64,000 nt of DNA from Metaphire vulgaris (GCA_018105865.1 CM030833.1:11312881-11376880); one strand, 5' to 3'; positions 48,765-60,007 are shown, counted from the stretch's first letter. A program made the numbers and translations. The notes: generated from the letters alone by a model not told the origin.

Positions 48765-49050
48765 GGAACTGCTTTTCTGCTGAGAGGCGGCGGTCTTTAG
48801 TTTCCAGGCAGAAGGAACAGCGCAGAGCCGAACGGTGGCATTATGCCAGAAGAGGTTTATGCTAACCGTGGTGCACTGACGGAGAGCTCTTCTCCTTCTG
48901 CTCGTGCGCACAAATAAGATAAAATAAACGGAAGAAAAAATCTTATGGCACGATTATTCCACGGGTATCAATTTTGGGGATATACGTTTCAAATCTTATG
49001 AGAAGAACTACTTCTGAGGCTGATTGTAGGCCAAAGATATCAAGGTTACA
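48380..49050. other. 5' region of the PDZ gene
   Basis: GC-richer than the surroundings, expected to hold the 5' UTR and promoter. Overlapping frames on both strands are a consequence of composition. It holds the (GCA)n tract. Confidence 0.4.
48713..48763. repeat. (GCA)n microsatellite
   Basis: About 15 GCA units. Confidence 0.96.
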
Positions 49051-49059
49051 TGTTTTTAT

Positions 49060-49385
49060 CAGTGGTGTAGCCAGGAATTTGATTTGGGGAGGGGTATAAT
49101 GTGATGGGGGGTATAAATCTTTAAAAACTTTGAAAATCTTAAAAACGCATTAAAAATTTTAAGGTAGTCCGATTTTGGGGGTATACAGTGGCAGCTCCTC
49201 CACTGGGGCCAGGGGCCCCGTGCCCCTATTGAGAGCCTGGCCTCCCCAGTGAATGCTACATTTAAACAACAAATGGTTGGCCCCCCATGATTAGAAGTTG
49301 CCACCCCACCGGCCCCCCACTTGCCAAATCCTAGAGCCGCCACTGGGGGTATATATACCGATATATCCCCGTCGCCACGCCCCTG
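49060..49385. mobile_element. hAT-type MITE, CAGTGGTGTAGCCAGG family, host of a nested MITE
   Basis: Left CAGTGGTGTAGCCAGGAATT; right CGCCACGCCCCTG. Perfect 8-bp duplication GTTTTTAT at 49052-49059 and 49386-49393. A second MITE occupies 49186-49345. Confidence 0.88.
49186..49345. mobile_element. hAT-type MITE, CAGTGGCGGCTCCA family, nested copy
   Basis: Left CAGTGGCAGCTCC; right AGAGCCGCCACTG. Perfect 8-bp duplication GGGGTATA at 49178-49185 and 49346-49353, inside the MITE at 49060-49385. Confidence 0.92.
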
Positions 49386-49394
49386 GTTTTTATT

Positions 49395-50138
49395 TATATC
49401 GTCGAGCAAATTTCTCTAGTAATTAAGACGGAGTTCGTTGGCAGTGGAGCGAGCATTGGCTCTGGAGATTTATTACATCAGGCGTTCAATTAATTATTAG
49501 TCTGTGGACCAGTTTCGAGGCCTTTCTCTACAGAGAAACTATTATGGCAACTTCAGAACAGTAATACTGTATATTCGCGGCCATGGGACCGTGTAAAGAA
49601 CATTTACCCTCAAGGAACCCTGGGAAACGTCCCATGCCCCCACATGGCTGTATGCCACCGAACGTTGATGTATTTTTAAAGACATACTAAAAGTAAAATC
49701 CCGCCTGCACTGTCCACTGCTAAACGCTAATCGTCGAGCAGGGGATCTAATTATCTGATTATAATGGTTTTTCTAAATCAATAAAGACTCCAAATGAGTC
49801 ATGGTTTTATCTTGCAGACGGAGGCTCAAGTGACTCAGCTGCGGATCCTGTTGCGACGGAAGAGACTGCGCGAAGACGTTCCCAGGCGAGGCTGCATGGA
49901 CAATTTCAACAAAGTTAGGGAGGGAGAAAGTTTGAGGCTTTGCGCGTCTTTTGTGAATAATTCATCAGCTCTGTTACGTGTTCAATTGCATGATAGTGTT
50001 TGTGTGCGACTGCCTTGTCAGTTACTTATAATTGCTATGCTAATACCCTCTAAAATGATTTCCTCTAATTGACTGTATTTTATGCTGCTTGTAAACTTAG
50101 CACGCAGCCTAAGATGCGCATATATATATACTGTGTGC

Positions 50139-50174
<36 letters not shown>

Positions 50175-51080
50175 GCATACACATGTAAGAGTACCACATA
50201 CGCATATGAATATGTTATATATATACATATATGTACGGAATATCGTACATTCGTGTATGAAGTGCAATAGCCTGTGTTTCCTTGTGTCGTCGCTCAAGAA
50301 CTTTCAGCGCTGACGCTTTGCGCAGGAGATGAACGGAGCAGCATTTGGCTTCAGTTTCCACGAAGTGTAAATCAAGCAGACACTGGCAGAGGAGAGAGAG
50401 ATGGAGGGAAGGAGAGCAAGGCTTCGAAGCGAACAGCTTCTGCAGCACAAACGGCAGCTCTGATTTCAAACTACTAGTCACTAAACGATATTCATTTTTT
50501 TCACTTTCTCTCCTTCCCAGTTCTCTTCTTGTCCGTCTCTCCTTCCCTCTTACTTCTTTCTCTCTCTGTCCCCTCTCTCTGTCTCTCTCTGTCTCTCTCT
50601 CGTTCTCTGTTGTTTCTGGCTGTGCTTTCCGTCTTTCGTTCTGAGATTCCAGTGCGTTTTTAAGCCTGTAATCTAATGCAATGAAATGCCCAGACTATTA
50701 GTATAGCGCCAATATTGACTACCTTCAATCAACCTATTCCGGAACTCTGGCCACGTCACTGTTGATCCTTATATCACTGGAAGTGCGTCAAGTTCGGTCA
50801 AAGGTCAAAGGTTCAAGGTCAGGTCAACGGAGGTCAGATGCGCGGACGTTTGTTTAGCAGCCTAAATCACGTTTTTTACGACTTGGTGATTTTCTTCCTC
50901 TTGCCAAAAGTGAAGATGTCGATGATGGCGAATGTGGTAAAAGTAATGCTGTTGTGACTTAAAGTAAAGTAAAATCTCGTTAATTTCAATGAAGATGACG
51001 ACCATGATGATGACGAGGATGCTGTCAGAACAAAACACACATCCTCTCAGATTATTAAACTCCTTCATACAAGGCATCAT
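49395..51080. other. Gene-free spacer
   Basis: Short (TA)n at 50140-50170, TC-rich tract at 50500-50605, and a LINE-tail fragment (AAAGTAAAGTAAAATCTCG) at 50961-50980. A frame at 49794-50072 is unrecognised. Confidence 0.45.
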
Positions 51081-51084
51081 CCTA

Positions 51085-51411
51085 TAGTTTATAGCCAAGG
51101 AGGATTTGGGGGTTACAACTTAAAGTTAAACCCTCTTGGGCGACGACGAAAGAAATTTTAAAATGTGTTTCCATTCATTTTTAATTTTCGGACGTGGTTT
51201 TAAGGGTCAAAATCCCCCTTGGGGCTGCTGACCAAAAATTTTTTCAGCGCCATAGGCGTGACGACTTTTTGCCTGTCAGCATCTGAAAGGACACGTTTTA
51301 GAAGGGAAGAGATAGGATGACCTTTTTATACTTGTCAAGATTTTTCAAAGTTGGTTACAATCAAAAGTCAAAACCAAAACCCCCCTTCCGGAAATCCTGG
51401 CTACGCCACTG
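51085..51411. mobile_element. hAT-type MITE, CAGTGGCGTAGCCAGG family
   Basis: The right end CCTGGCTACGCCACTG is intact; the left end TAGTTTATAGCCAAGG is diverged. TCATCCTA and TCATCCTG flank it, 7 of 8 matching. Confidence 0.72.
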
Positions 51412-51435
51412 TCATCCTGTATAGAAAAGTATTAC

Positions 51436-51441
51436 TATTAA

Positions 51442-51494
<53 letters not shown>

Positions 51495-51512
51495 TATTAT
51501 TATTATTATTCA
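51436..51512. repeat. (ATT)n microsatellite
   Basis: About 24 ATT units, interrupted near 51490. Confidence 0.96.
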
Positions 51513-51522
51513 GAGGGCGTTT

Positions 51523-51598
51523 TGGAGTAGTGGTATGATTCTCGTCATGCAACCAGAGGGTATCGGGTTCGAATTTGACCTTAGCCTCTGCGTTAGAG
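51523..51598 (+). mobile_element. tRNA-derived SINE head or tRNA-Pro-like pseudogene
   Basis: TAGTGGTATGATTCTCG is an A-box region like that of tRNA-Pro, and GGGTTCGAATTTGACC a B box. The acceptor stem does not pair, so this is not a functional tRNA. Confidence 0.65.
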
Positions 51599-52047
51599 AT
51601 CTTTTTTCTTGACAAATTGTTCCGCTCTAAGCTTGCTCCAACAAAATCACCATTCTTCACTTTCAATGACTCAACGCGAGTTAACAACTAGGTAATAATA
51701 ATAATAAATATTATTATCATTATATCATTATTAAGTATTATTAATATCATTCGGTGAACAAGTTAATAGAGTGATACTAATAAATATTATTATCATTATT
51801 AAGTATTATTAATATCATCCGGGGGGCATGATGAGCAGTGGGAGGAGAACATGGTGAGCAGTGAAGGGGGACATGGGAAATGCACGGTTTAATGCACAGT
51901 ACTTTGATCTAACTTTTAATATTATTTGTATAAATTGTCACACACCATTTATTTAAACCATAAATGTAATAGTGCAACTGCAAGTTGCAACAATTGAAAA
52001 TCTGCAACTAAATTCAAGCAAGTATCATTAACACTAATACAGAGTTG

Positions 52048-52440
52048 TCATGGCAGGAATTGACACAGATGTCTTGTCAGTTTTTTTGCCATTTGGTGCA
52101 TCTGAGGCAGTATGTCGTCCATCGCATACTCAAGAGATGAAAGTGTATGAATACCGAGTTGATTTCTAACTAGTGTATCATTTATATTCATGCACGAGAA
52201 GCCCCACTCACATTCAGCTGACGAGATAGACAGAATTTGAATTCTACTGAGTACTGAAGTAAGCACATTGCCGATTGCTTTCACATTGTTCTTCTTGTAC
52301 TGTTGGAACTAATCCAAGGCTAGTGACGGATCTACTTTGCACAGTTCTGCTATAGGTAAACTATTGCTCTGTCACCAAATAATGATCTGTCAATTTTATT
52401 GTCTTGCCACGACGAAGTATAAATGGTTTAACCAACAGCA
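52048..52440 (-). pseudogene. hAT transposase C-terminal relic
   Basis: SSAECEWGFSCMNINDTLVR is the hAT C-terminal dimerisation motif (SSAECERGFS-MN---T--R). Upstream on the minus strand, AELCKVDPSLALD is followed by an in-frame TAG, then FQQYKKNNVKAIGNVL. Only the C-terminal end remains and it contains a stop. Relatives are animal hAT genes of the ZBED/KIAA1586 kind. Confidence 0.8.
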
Positions 52441-52475
52441 CAGGTAAATTTTTCAAAGATTAAGATAATTCTGTC

Positions 52476-52728
52476 CAGTGCTTTTTTTGTAAAAAAGTAG
52501 GTGCCGGTACTCACGGTGGATTGCCTAACTTTTCCATTACGATTATGTGGTCTGTGGCTAGAATTTAACATAGAAGCGATTTTGGAAGCATAATGATGCA
52601 TATCATTTATTAAGTATTTAAAATTTTTAGCTAAATCACAACTGCAAGGTCACAAGAAAAAAATTTTTTCACACCTTGAAAAAGGTTCCGGTACGCCGTA
52701 CCGGCGCGTACCGTCACAAAAAGCCCTG
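52476..52728. mobile_element. hAT-type MITE, CAGTGCTTTTTTTGTAAAAA family
   Basis: Left CAGTGCTTTTTTTGT; right ACAAAAAGCCCTG. Perfect 8-bp duplication ATTCTGTC at 52468-52475 and 52729-52736. Both arms have GGTACCGG-like subterminal motifs. Confidence 0.92.
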
Positions 52729-52978
52729 ATTCTGTCCCCCAGTTATCACCGAACATCAAGTTTAATTCTTTTACTCATGCTCGGTGCAAAGCGCTGAAAA
52801 ATTTTTCTCCCTCTGCTGACGGTGAATGCATTTTTCTGTCACAGTGGGAGGGGGAGATTGACTTCCCTGGCTGGGATGTCAGTAGACACCTCAGTGGGGA
52901 GGATGTAGTTGGGCAGTGGGGAGGGGGAGATTCCCCACTTCTCCTACAAATCGCGCCCTGGTGATAATAACAACCATA

Positions 52979-53090
52979 GGGACTGTCCATTAATTACGTC
53001 AACAGTTTTTGGGCAATATTTGATCCTCTCCCTGTCAACAACTGTCAAACTTTCAGTGACCTCCCTATAATTATGTCAAAAACAAAAATA
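52979..53090. mobile_element. Truncated element of the GGGGCCGTCCATTAAT family
   Basis: GGGACTGTCCATTAATTACG then TTGTCAACAACTGTCAAAC, as at 20206. The other end is missing. Confidence 0.7.
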
Positions 53091-53094
53091 GATT

Positions 53095-53210
53095 ATTTAG
53101 CGCTACAAGAAAGTTTATCGGATTCTTATATGAATTCATATTTTAACTTACAGTAGTACCATAGGTTACTTTTAAAAAGCAATGTTACTTTTTTCATAAC
53201 CCTCCTCCGG
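53095..53210. repeat. Dispersed repeat shared with 36650-36770
   Basis: See the ordered block matches at 36650-36770, same orientation. Confidence 0.75.
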
Positions 53211-53214
53211 ACGA

Positions 53215-53430
53215 TCATGGTTCGAGACCCGAGGGAGCCCTATGGTCGACTTAACATTACTCGCCAGAGGGCGGCGATAAAATGAGGAGCAGTGGCAAAA
53301 TGCTGCGAATAGTCAAACAGGTACGCTACGCGATGCACTAGCCCCGAATCCATGGAATTGCACGCATGACTGAGGGTCATAACAACGCTCTATGATCCTG
53401 TGAGGCTCGGGAAAGACTTTGTCTTTTGAT
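53215..53430 (+). mobile_element. tRNA-derived SINE
   Basis: GGTTCGAGACCC is a B box; the downstream body has GGTCGACTTAACATTACTCG and GGCGGCGATAAAATGAGGAG, like the body at 35935. It ends near a T/A-rich tail. Confidence 0.6.
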
Positions 53431-53439
53431 TATTATTTT

Positions 53440-53631
53440 TTAACATTTACAATGATCATAATGATATATCATTTAATAGAATAATTCTCTGCTCGTTTTA
53501 TTTATTTTTTCTATGCTCTAAAATGTTTAATGTGAGCGATTGGTTTACGTGTTATGTATGTAACTAGTATGTTTTTTTGTTGTTGGAAATAAACCAGTGT
53601 TAAAATTTAAAAAATTATTATTATTATTATT

Positions 53632-53696
<65 letters not shown>

Positions 53697-54530
53697 TGTT
53701 ATTGCACGTCAAAGTATACTAGATGTTTTGTGGAGCTATAGCAGTAGACTCGTGTAAACGTTTAAACAGCGGCTGAAAAACGCTAGTCGCGACAAGGGAT
53801 CCCAGAGAAAACGAAATGATTGAATGAATGCATTTTAGTCAAAGTTTAGTGCACGCTTGTCGACAGAACAACAAACAAAAGAGTGGAACGTGGAATTTAA
53901 GATAGAAAAGTCCATAAGATAAAATTGTAAATGCTACCCATTCAACCATCAAAGTCTAAGTTGCAAACATTTTGATGGCCTCGTCTCTAGAAGGACGATC
54001 GGCTATAGAAGCCGCTGAAAATACATAAGTTTGTTTGGAAAAACAGCAGAAACGATCGATTTCATTTTGAATCAGCTTGAAAAATAAAACTCTATCCTGT
54101 ACTTAATGACTTTCTACCGTTCATTTTTAAAGAGTAATTGAACGCTTTCGTTGCAAAAATGCGTTTAAGTATAATAACAAACTCAGTGCATAATGTGCAT
54201 TCAATACATTGCACAGTGTAGTGCCTTCATTATTATGTTACAGAGAAAAAAATTACGTCGCCTAAAGCAATATTTCCTCAAAGTAAGAACTGAGTTTTTA
54301 AGATGGCCGAATCTCTAATGTCCGGTATGTCGGAGGTTCAACACACTGGTTGAGATCGACCGCGCTTGTTATGGTAAACATTTGGCCTGGTAATATCCAG
54401 ACGCAATCCGATTTGGTGAACTGAGTTCGGATGACTCCTCAGTATGAAGTATCTTGATATTTTCTTACACGAAGCAAGCTTGCGCCGGTGTGTCGTCAAA
54501 TTTGACAGGTCTATTGGAGGGCTCATAGCT
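53440..54530. other. Gene-free spacer 3' of the ASB gene
   Basis: No recognised gene; presumably includes the ASB 3' UTR. I see no convincing AATAAA on the coding strand close to the stop. Confidence 0.4.
53615..53698. repeat. (ATT)n-(ATC)n microsatellite
   Basis: Short ATT run, then about 22 ATC units. Confidence 0.96.
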
Positions 54531-54538
54531 TGAAAACG

Positions 54539-56160
54539 TCACGTTTCAAGAAGCAAATAACTTGAAATTGATCTCGGAAGACTGAGTTTTTGAACGAACC
54601 AGTAGACCCTTGGTCCGAAGACACCCCTAAGCACCGTTCGAGACAAGAGCTGCAAGGGCGGGGGAGAAAGCAACGCAGCGCTGATGTCGTCGTCCACGGG
54701 ATCCGATGACTGCTCAGTCGACAGAATCGCTCGAAGGATTCCGTGATGTCCGGCACGGTAGAGATCGAGGCGGATGATCCTATGCTCGGAGGCGGTCATG
54801 ACCTGCAGGGCCTTGGACGAGACGCACGTTCCTCCGGCGACCAACAATCGACAGATGGAAATGTCCGTGAAGAGGGCGAGGTAGAGCAGGTCGAGTTCTC
54901 CGTCTCTGAAACCGAGCAGCGCGGCCTGAGGTCCCCCCGTCGACGACAGTCCACCGTGCCCCCGCCGCCGCAGTAGCGGACTACAGTTCGAGCAGTGACA
55001 GGCGGACGCACCGAAGTCGAGCAGAAGTCTTGACAGGGGAGGTCGTTGAGGAGAATGGCCTTCTTCAGAGGCAGGACGTGCTGGCGCTGGGACGGACGGT
55101 CCGGATCGGCTCCAGCGTCCAGGAGCATCCGGACGGCATCCGCGTTGCGACCGGCGCAGGCGCTGTACAGCGGAGTGAAGCCGAGGGACCCGTTGGCGTC
55201 GATCAGCGCCCTCAGCTGCCGACAGCCGAGCAGCTGCGCGAGGATGCCGTTCAGACGGGAGTTGAGGACGACGAGGTGGAGGGACTCGTCGGTCGACGCA
55301 ATCCCCGACGGTCGATCGAGCAGGGACGCGATGGTCCTGCGCCTACGGCCGATCACGGCTGCTTCCAGGGAATGGAAGCCGGCCTCTCGCAGTCGCTGTC
55401 CGTGGTGGTGCGGAATGCTCGCCAGCATGAACCGTGCCGATTCGTCTCTGCCGAGCAGCATTGCCAGCTTCACCGGAGAGAAGCCGAGGCAGTTGCGATG
55501 AAAGATGCTGACGCCGAAACGCATCAGGACGTCGACCATGTCGAGCGCCGATCGAACCGGAGCGATGCTCGTCGTCATGTGAAGCGCGTTGTTGCCGTTT
55601 GCGTCGATGGCGTCGATCCGACATCCCCCCTCTTCCACCAGGTATCTCACCAGGTCGGAGTTTCCCGATTCGACGGCCAGGTGGAAGGGCGTCTGACCGC
55701 GGGCGTTGGTCAGCTCAAGGTCGACGCAGGTAGGACGGGACGAACCGTCCGACGACGAACGGTGACGCCCTGGTGGAGGACCGACCCCGTCGTGTTCGAT
55801 CAGAATCTGGACGAGATCCAGCCGACCGTCAAGGCACGCCTGATGCAACGCCGTCGGACAGACGGCCTGGCCGAAGTGCGGCTCCTCCAGGGACTGGTTG
55901 ACGTCGGCCGCTCGGTCGACGAGAAACTCGACAAGTTCAGCGTCGCCGACATTTACGGCGAGCAGCAACGGAAAGACGCCGCCGCCGCCGAGGGAGGAGG
56001 AGGAATCGTCGTCGCCGAGGGCGCGGCCGATGTCGGCGTCGCCGCGGTCGATGACTTGCGACATCCGCGCTCTCTTTTCCTCGACAGAGAGTTCTGAGTC
56101 GAGGATCGTCGAGTGGAGGAAGTCGCGAGCAACGGAAGCGAGGTCGTAGTCGGCCTCCAT
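54539..56160 (-). CDS. Ankyrin-repeat and SOCS-box (ASB-family) protein, single coding exon
   Basis: Predicted substrate receptor of a Cullin5-Elongin B/C ubiquitin ligase. The ATG at 56160 has an in-frame TAG immediately upstream. Residues from about 55 carry ankyrin repeats, recognisable as PLLLAVNVGDAELVEFLVDR, TALHQACLDGRLDLVQILI, TPFHLAVESGNSDLVRYL, NALHMTT and TPLYSACAGRNADAVRMLL. After about residue 373 the frame derails at a four-base G run (55036-55039, C on the coding strand); reading resumes one base over as LSRLLLDFGASACH and continues to a SOCS box, SPPPLQLLSRTVLRGVFG then KLSLPRSISSYLL, with stop at 54539. Combined length is about 540 residues. The coding region is clearly GC-rich against an AT-rich neighbourhood and has no intron. 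I cannot assign it to a numbered ASB. Confidence 0.8.
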
Positions 56161-56297
56161 CTAAAGATGACCGGCTGAGTTTCTTTATCACGGAATGCCG
56201 CGTGATTACCTACAGTTTCATCTGCAACAAAGTAAACATAGTGAAACAGTGAACTTGGAGATGCATAACTTCGAAAGTTGACTAAAACGAGAGGCAA

Positions 56298-56299
<2 letters not shown>

Positions 56300-56361
<62 letters not shown>
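56300..56361. repeat. (AAT)n microsatellite
   Basis: About 20 AAT units, 140 bases upstream of the ASB start. Confidence 0.96.
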
Positions 56362-56810
56362 TGGTTGAGAGTGGTTCATTAGGGTCTGCCCTGTTTGAGA
56401 ACCATGATGTTTCACCCATAAATTCATTCACATTATGGTCTTGGTGTGTAGCCTAATCTCATTCTTTGCCCTCATGTCCTCTAGTGAGTCGTGACTTTGT
56501 TCCTGCATATTCAGAATAAATGCAACTTTCCTTAAGAACAGATTTTCCCTCTAAACAGAAACTCAAAGTCGCTTCGAGAGTTACTTTTTAACCCCTTAAC
56601 CGTGTATTTAACTGTAACTCAATGTAAAATGGACGGATATATCCGGGGTTCCCAGTTAAGGGGTTAAGCGCAGAATTCTCACCAACGAATGACATTCATC
56701 CAGGCTGTCCAGGCTGTACAAGTCTTCCAGATCCTGCCCAATGAAACCAACCGTGGCACAGACTAACCGCTAACTAAGAGACATTCTGGATTCCCACGAC
56801 TCAGTAAGTT

Positions 56811-56909
56811 CAGTAACGTAGCCCTGAACTGCGGGACCCACGGCTCAAACTTATTCTGAGCGGGGGCTCTGGCCCTGACCACGTGGACCATACTGCTGCT
56901 ACGCCACTG
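56811..56909. mobile_element. Possible short hAT-type MITE
   Basis: CAGTAACGTAGCC at the left and GCTACGCCACTG at the right look inverted, but no duplication is seen. The right part resembles 57775-57840. Confidence 0.4.
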
Positions 56910-57033
56910 CTTCAGGGCATTATCCTACACAATCACATTGATTTTATAATGACTTTTATGATTTTGTGGCCTAGATAGAAAAATCAGGAATCATTGGTTA
57001 TATTGCAGTTGCGTCAACTGTGCTAGACCCCAG

Positions 57034-57456
57034 CAGGCCTGAGGAGAGGCCGAGAGGGGGCAGCCGGTACAGTGTTTCGGGGCCCATGGAGCTCAAAGGG
57101 GCCCGGGTCCGGTGATGATGTATTAACTGTAGTCTGAACCTTGAAAAAGACCCCGACAACGGAAAAAGGTCATCTTCGTCATGAGCTCAGCTCAGGGGTC
57201 CCGGCGAATGTCTGCTTAGAGGCCCGGGCCGATGATGTTAAGAAATTAATGCCATAAAAACATGAAAAGACTGACATGCAAAAAAAGAAAAGGTCATGAA
57301 CGCTTTTTCAGACTTGTACTTGTAACGAGGACACGGAATTCTGCTTTGAAAAAGACCGACAAGCAAAACGGTCATCGACTTTTTCACTCACTTGTCAGGT
57401 CAGGGGCCCGTGACTATTTTTTGCACCGGGACCCGGAAATTCTCTCGGCGGCCCTG
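57034..57456. mobile_element. hAT-type MITE, CAGGGCCGCCGAGAG family
   Basis: Left CAGGCCTGAGGAGAGG; right TTCTCTCGGCGGCCCTG. GACCCCAG (57026-57033) and GACACCAG (57457-57464) flank it, 7 of 8 matching. The interior has GACATGCAAAAAAAG and GACCGACAAGCAAAA motifs, like the inverse of those at 25165-25310. Confidence 0.85.
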
Positions 57457-57459
57457 GAC

Positions 57460-58600
57460 ACCAGCATAGGTGCCCAATGCTGCCCATAGGCCTAAGCATC
57501 TATTAGGCCTCTAGGCTCGTGCCTCCCCACTTTTTGAGAGGCTACCATGGGGAAAGGAAGACAGACCTATATGGGTTGGCCCCACATTTTCATTCACGTT
57601 TACGCCAATATAGATTCCATAAGTAATAGATGGAAAAAGGCTATTTCTCCTAGCCATTTTCTTGTAGGCCTACATGCCATTCCGTTGCCAGATATTCCTG
57701 CACAGTCGCATGCTGATAATTTAATTTCTCTGCTTAAAACTACTAAGAACGAGCGACGTGGGGACCTTTAGACTCGAGGCCTTGGCCTGGCCCTGAGCCA
57801 TGTGGCCCTGATGTGGGCCATGTTGTTGCTGCACTGTCGCGACTACAATTCAAAGAAACGACTATTCGTAATTTAGCTCGTGTAGTAGCCCAAAAACTTT
57901 TCCGTTCTCACAAAAGTTCAGTTAAATATTCGAAACCATCATCACAATCAGACGGGATGCATGGTCCATCGGCAGTGACCAGTGGCGTAGCGTGGGGGCA
58001 TGAGGGCGGCCGCCCCGGGCGCAAAATTTTAGAGAGGCGCGAAATTCCAAATGAAAAAATGCCTGACTGACTATTGATGACTTGAGGTTCATCTGGAAGT
58101 CGACAGATTTCATTATAAGAGATCCCAAACGCATAAGATAAATCAAAACATAGGTCTACACAGCTAACAGTCTCAGTCGACACCAGGAAACACGGTGAGA
58201 GATTAGGGCCTACTCAGATTAGACCCCCTACGTCTATTAGCATAAACACACGTAAATGATTTCAATAATTTTGCATTTTGGCGAAGTTAATACAATTCAA
58301 TCATGAGAGAATTCATCCTAAAAGTCTTTATATATACGAGGGCACCCCTTTAACAACGCGGTTAAGCGGAAGTAATAGACATGACTGCAGACCCATCTAA
58401 TGTTATTCTGCAGCTTTCTGCTGGTCCTGAAGCTTGTTCAAAGTATTTACGGAAGTTTCAAACCTCTGCCATTTATGAATTCCGTTCCGTAGTCCCAATA
58501 GAATGGTCTGAAATGCGAAGAAAAAGACACAAGATGGATTTGTTTTAAAAAGCGAAACGTTTAAGTCGTAAACTGTAAACGTTATTTTCGAGAATCACGT
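57460..58600. other. Gene-free spacer
   Basis: A CAGTGGCGTAGCGTGGGG terminus at 57981 suggests another hAT-type end without partner. No gene. Confidence 0.45.
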
Positions 58601-58604
58601 ATGG

Positions 58605-58606
58605 AG

Positions 58607-58681
<75 letters not shown>
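58605..58681. repeat. (GA)n microsatellite
   Basis: About 36 GA units. Confidence 0.97.
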
Positions 58682-58684
<3 letters not shown>

Positions 58685-59184
58685 GTTGTGGAGGGATTGC
58701 GTGGTGGCCTCAACAATTATTCTAAGCATTTGGCTTAGTAGCCTATACGCCACTATCCATTGCTTGCAACATCAGCAACAAGCCAGTGCAATCATCTGGC
58801 TCTACAGACAGACAGACAGACACAGACAGACATAGGCTACATACACAGACATACATACATACACAGACAAGCAGACACAGACAAGCAGGCAGACGGACGG
58901 ACCAAGGCACTTAAATGCAACAGCCGCAGTATCTCTAATACGCGGTGAAAAGATATTGTGCGGAGGGATTCATATAACAGATCCCACCTGTGCCCGCTGC
59001 CTACGAGCACTTCGCGGCTATTAATAGCAGCAGAGCTCCTAGCAAATGCTCCGACGGCCTTTGCGTTGGGCTACCTGGCGTCCACGGCTGCTCGAAGCCG
59101 ACAAGTAGATTATTATGCAGACTGAATAAATAGCTTAGACGAGCAACAAATGAGCGCGCATGATTTACATAAGTTGATGGTCAA

Positions 59185-59331
59185 CAGGGGCGTCTTTACA
59201 TGTAAAAATTCGGGCACAGTGCCCGGGGCCCCGCGCAAACTACTTTTTAAACGTAGGATTACCTTTTCTTTTTTTGCTTGTCAACATTGATCTTCACGTC
59301 TAGGGCCCCGCACTGGTTAAAGACGCCCCTG
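59185..59331. mobile_element. hAT-type MITE, CAGGGGCGTCTTTA family
   Basis: CAGGGGCGTCTTTA at the left; TAAAGACGCCCCTG at the right. ATGGTCAA and ATGGGCAA flank it, 7 of 8 matching. The interior has GGGGCCCCGC and CTTTTTTTGCTTGTCAA. Confidence 0.88.
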
Positions 59332-59760
59332 ATGGGCAATTGGTCTTTAGTTTCGATAATTTTGGAGAGTAGCGAACGAGCATCGTCATTACCTTTTCTT
59401 TTTTAAAGACTTGTCAACATTGATCTTCACGTAATAATAATAACAGTTGGACACTTTCGCACTGTCATTATCAAGACGCCCGAACGTGATGGGCAAATTG
59501 GTCTTTAGTTTCGATAATTTTTGAGTTTCTTTTAGATACATCGTCTAAATTCTCAATGATATTTTATTACTGAGCATCGTCAATAAATCACTGCACATGG
59601 TAAAACTCGTACATAGTGATTTAAAGACTCCAATGCACAAAATCCTATTACAAATCGTCTAAATTCTCAATGATATTTTATTACTGCACGTTGTCACTTT
59701 AACACTACCCGTTTTCAATTAATCACTGCACATGTTGTGTATCACGTTAAAAAGGCCCTG
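59332..59760. repeat. Mosaic of short direct duplications
   Basis: GATGGGCAATTGGTCTTTAG recurs near 59489; CTTGTCAACATTGATCTTCA occurs at about 59277 and 59409; CGTCTAAATTCTCAATGATA at about 59542 and 59658. Confidence 0.85.
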
Positions 59761-59949
59761 CTCTACAGTGTACAGTATTAACAAGCATCTGCCAGTCTAC
59801 AGACCATTGTAACAGCTTCTTCAGATCCTCCTGGAGATAAATCATCCAGAGTCAATATTTCTTCGCACATCTTAGTATTGGAGTCTCTTTAGTATCATTT
59901 GGCAAAATCCAAGCGTGTAAAATTTGGATAGTCATTCATGAATATCATA

Positions 59950-59952
<3 letters not shown>

Positions 59953-60007
<55 letters not shown>
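59953..60007. repeat. (TA)n microsatellite
   Basis: About 27 TA units. Confidence 0.97.

Noticed and set aside
48337..48911. Arg/Ser- and Ala-rich frames on both strands
   Set aside because: Composition effect in the GC-rich 5' region and the (GCA)n tract; no domain or splice support beyond exon 1.
51523..51598. Functional tRNA gene
   Set aside because: Box motifs are present but acceptor and anticodon stems do not pair.
55030..56097. 355-codon plus-strand open frame
   Set aside because: It is antisense to the ASB gene. GC-rich coding sequence leaves few stops on the other strand, and the reading has no domain while the minus strand has ankyrin repeats and a SOCS box.
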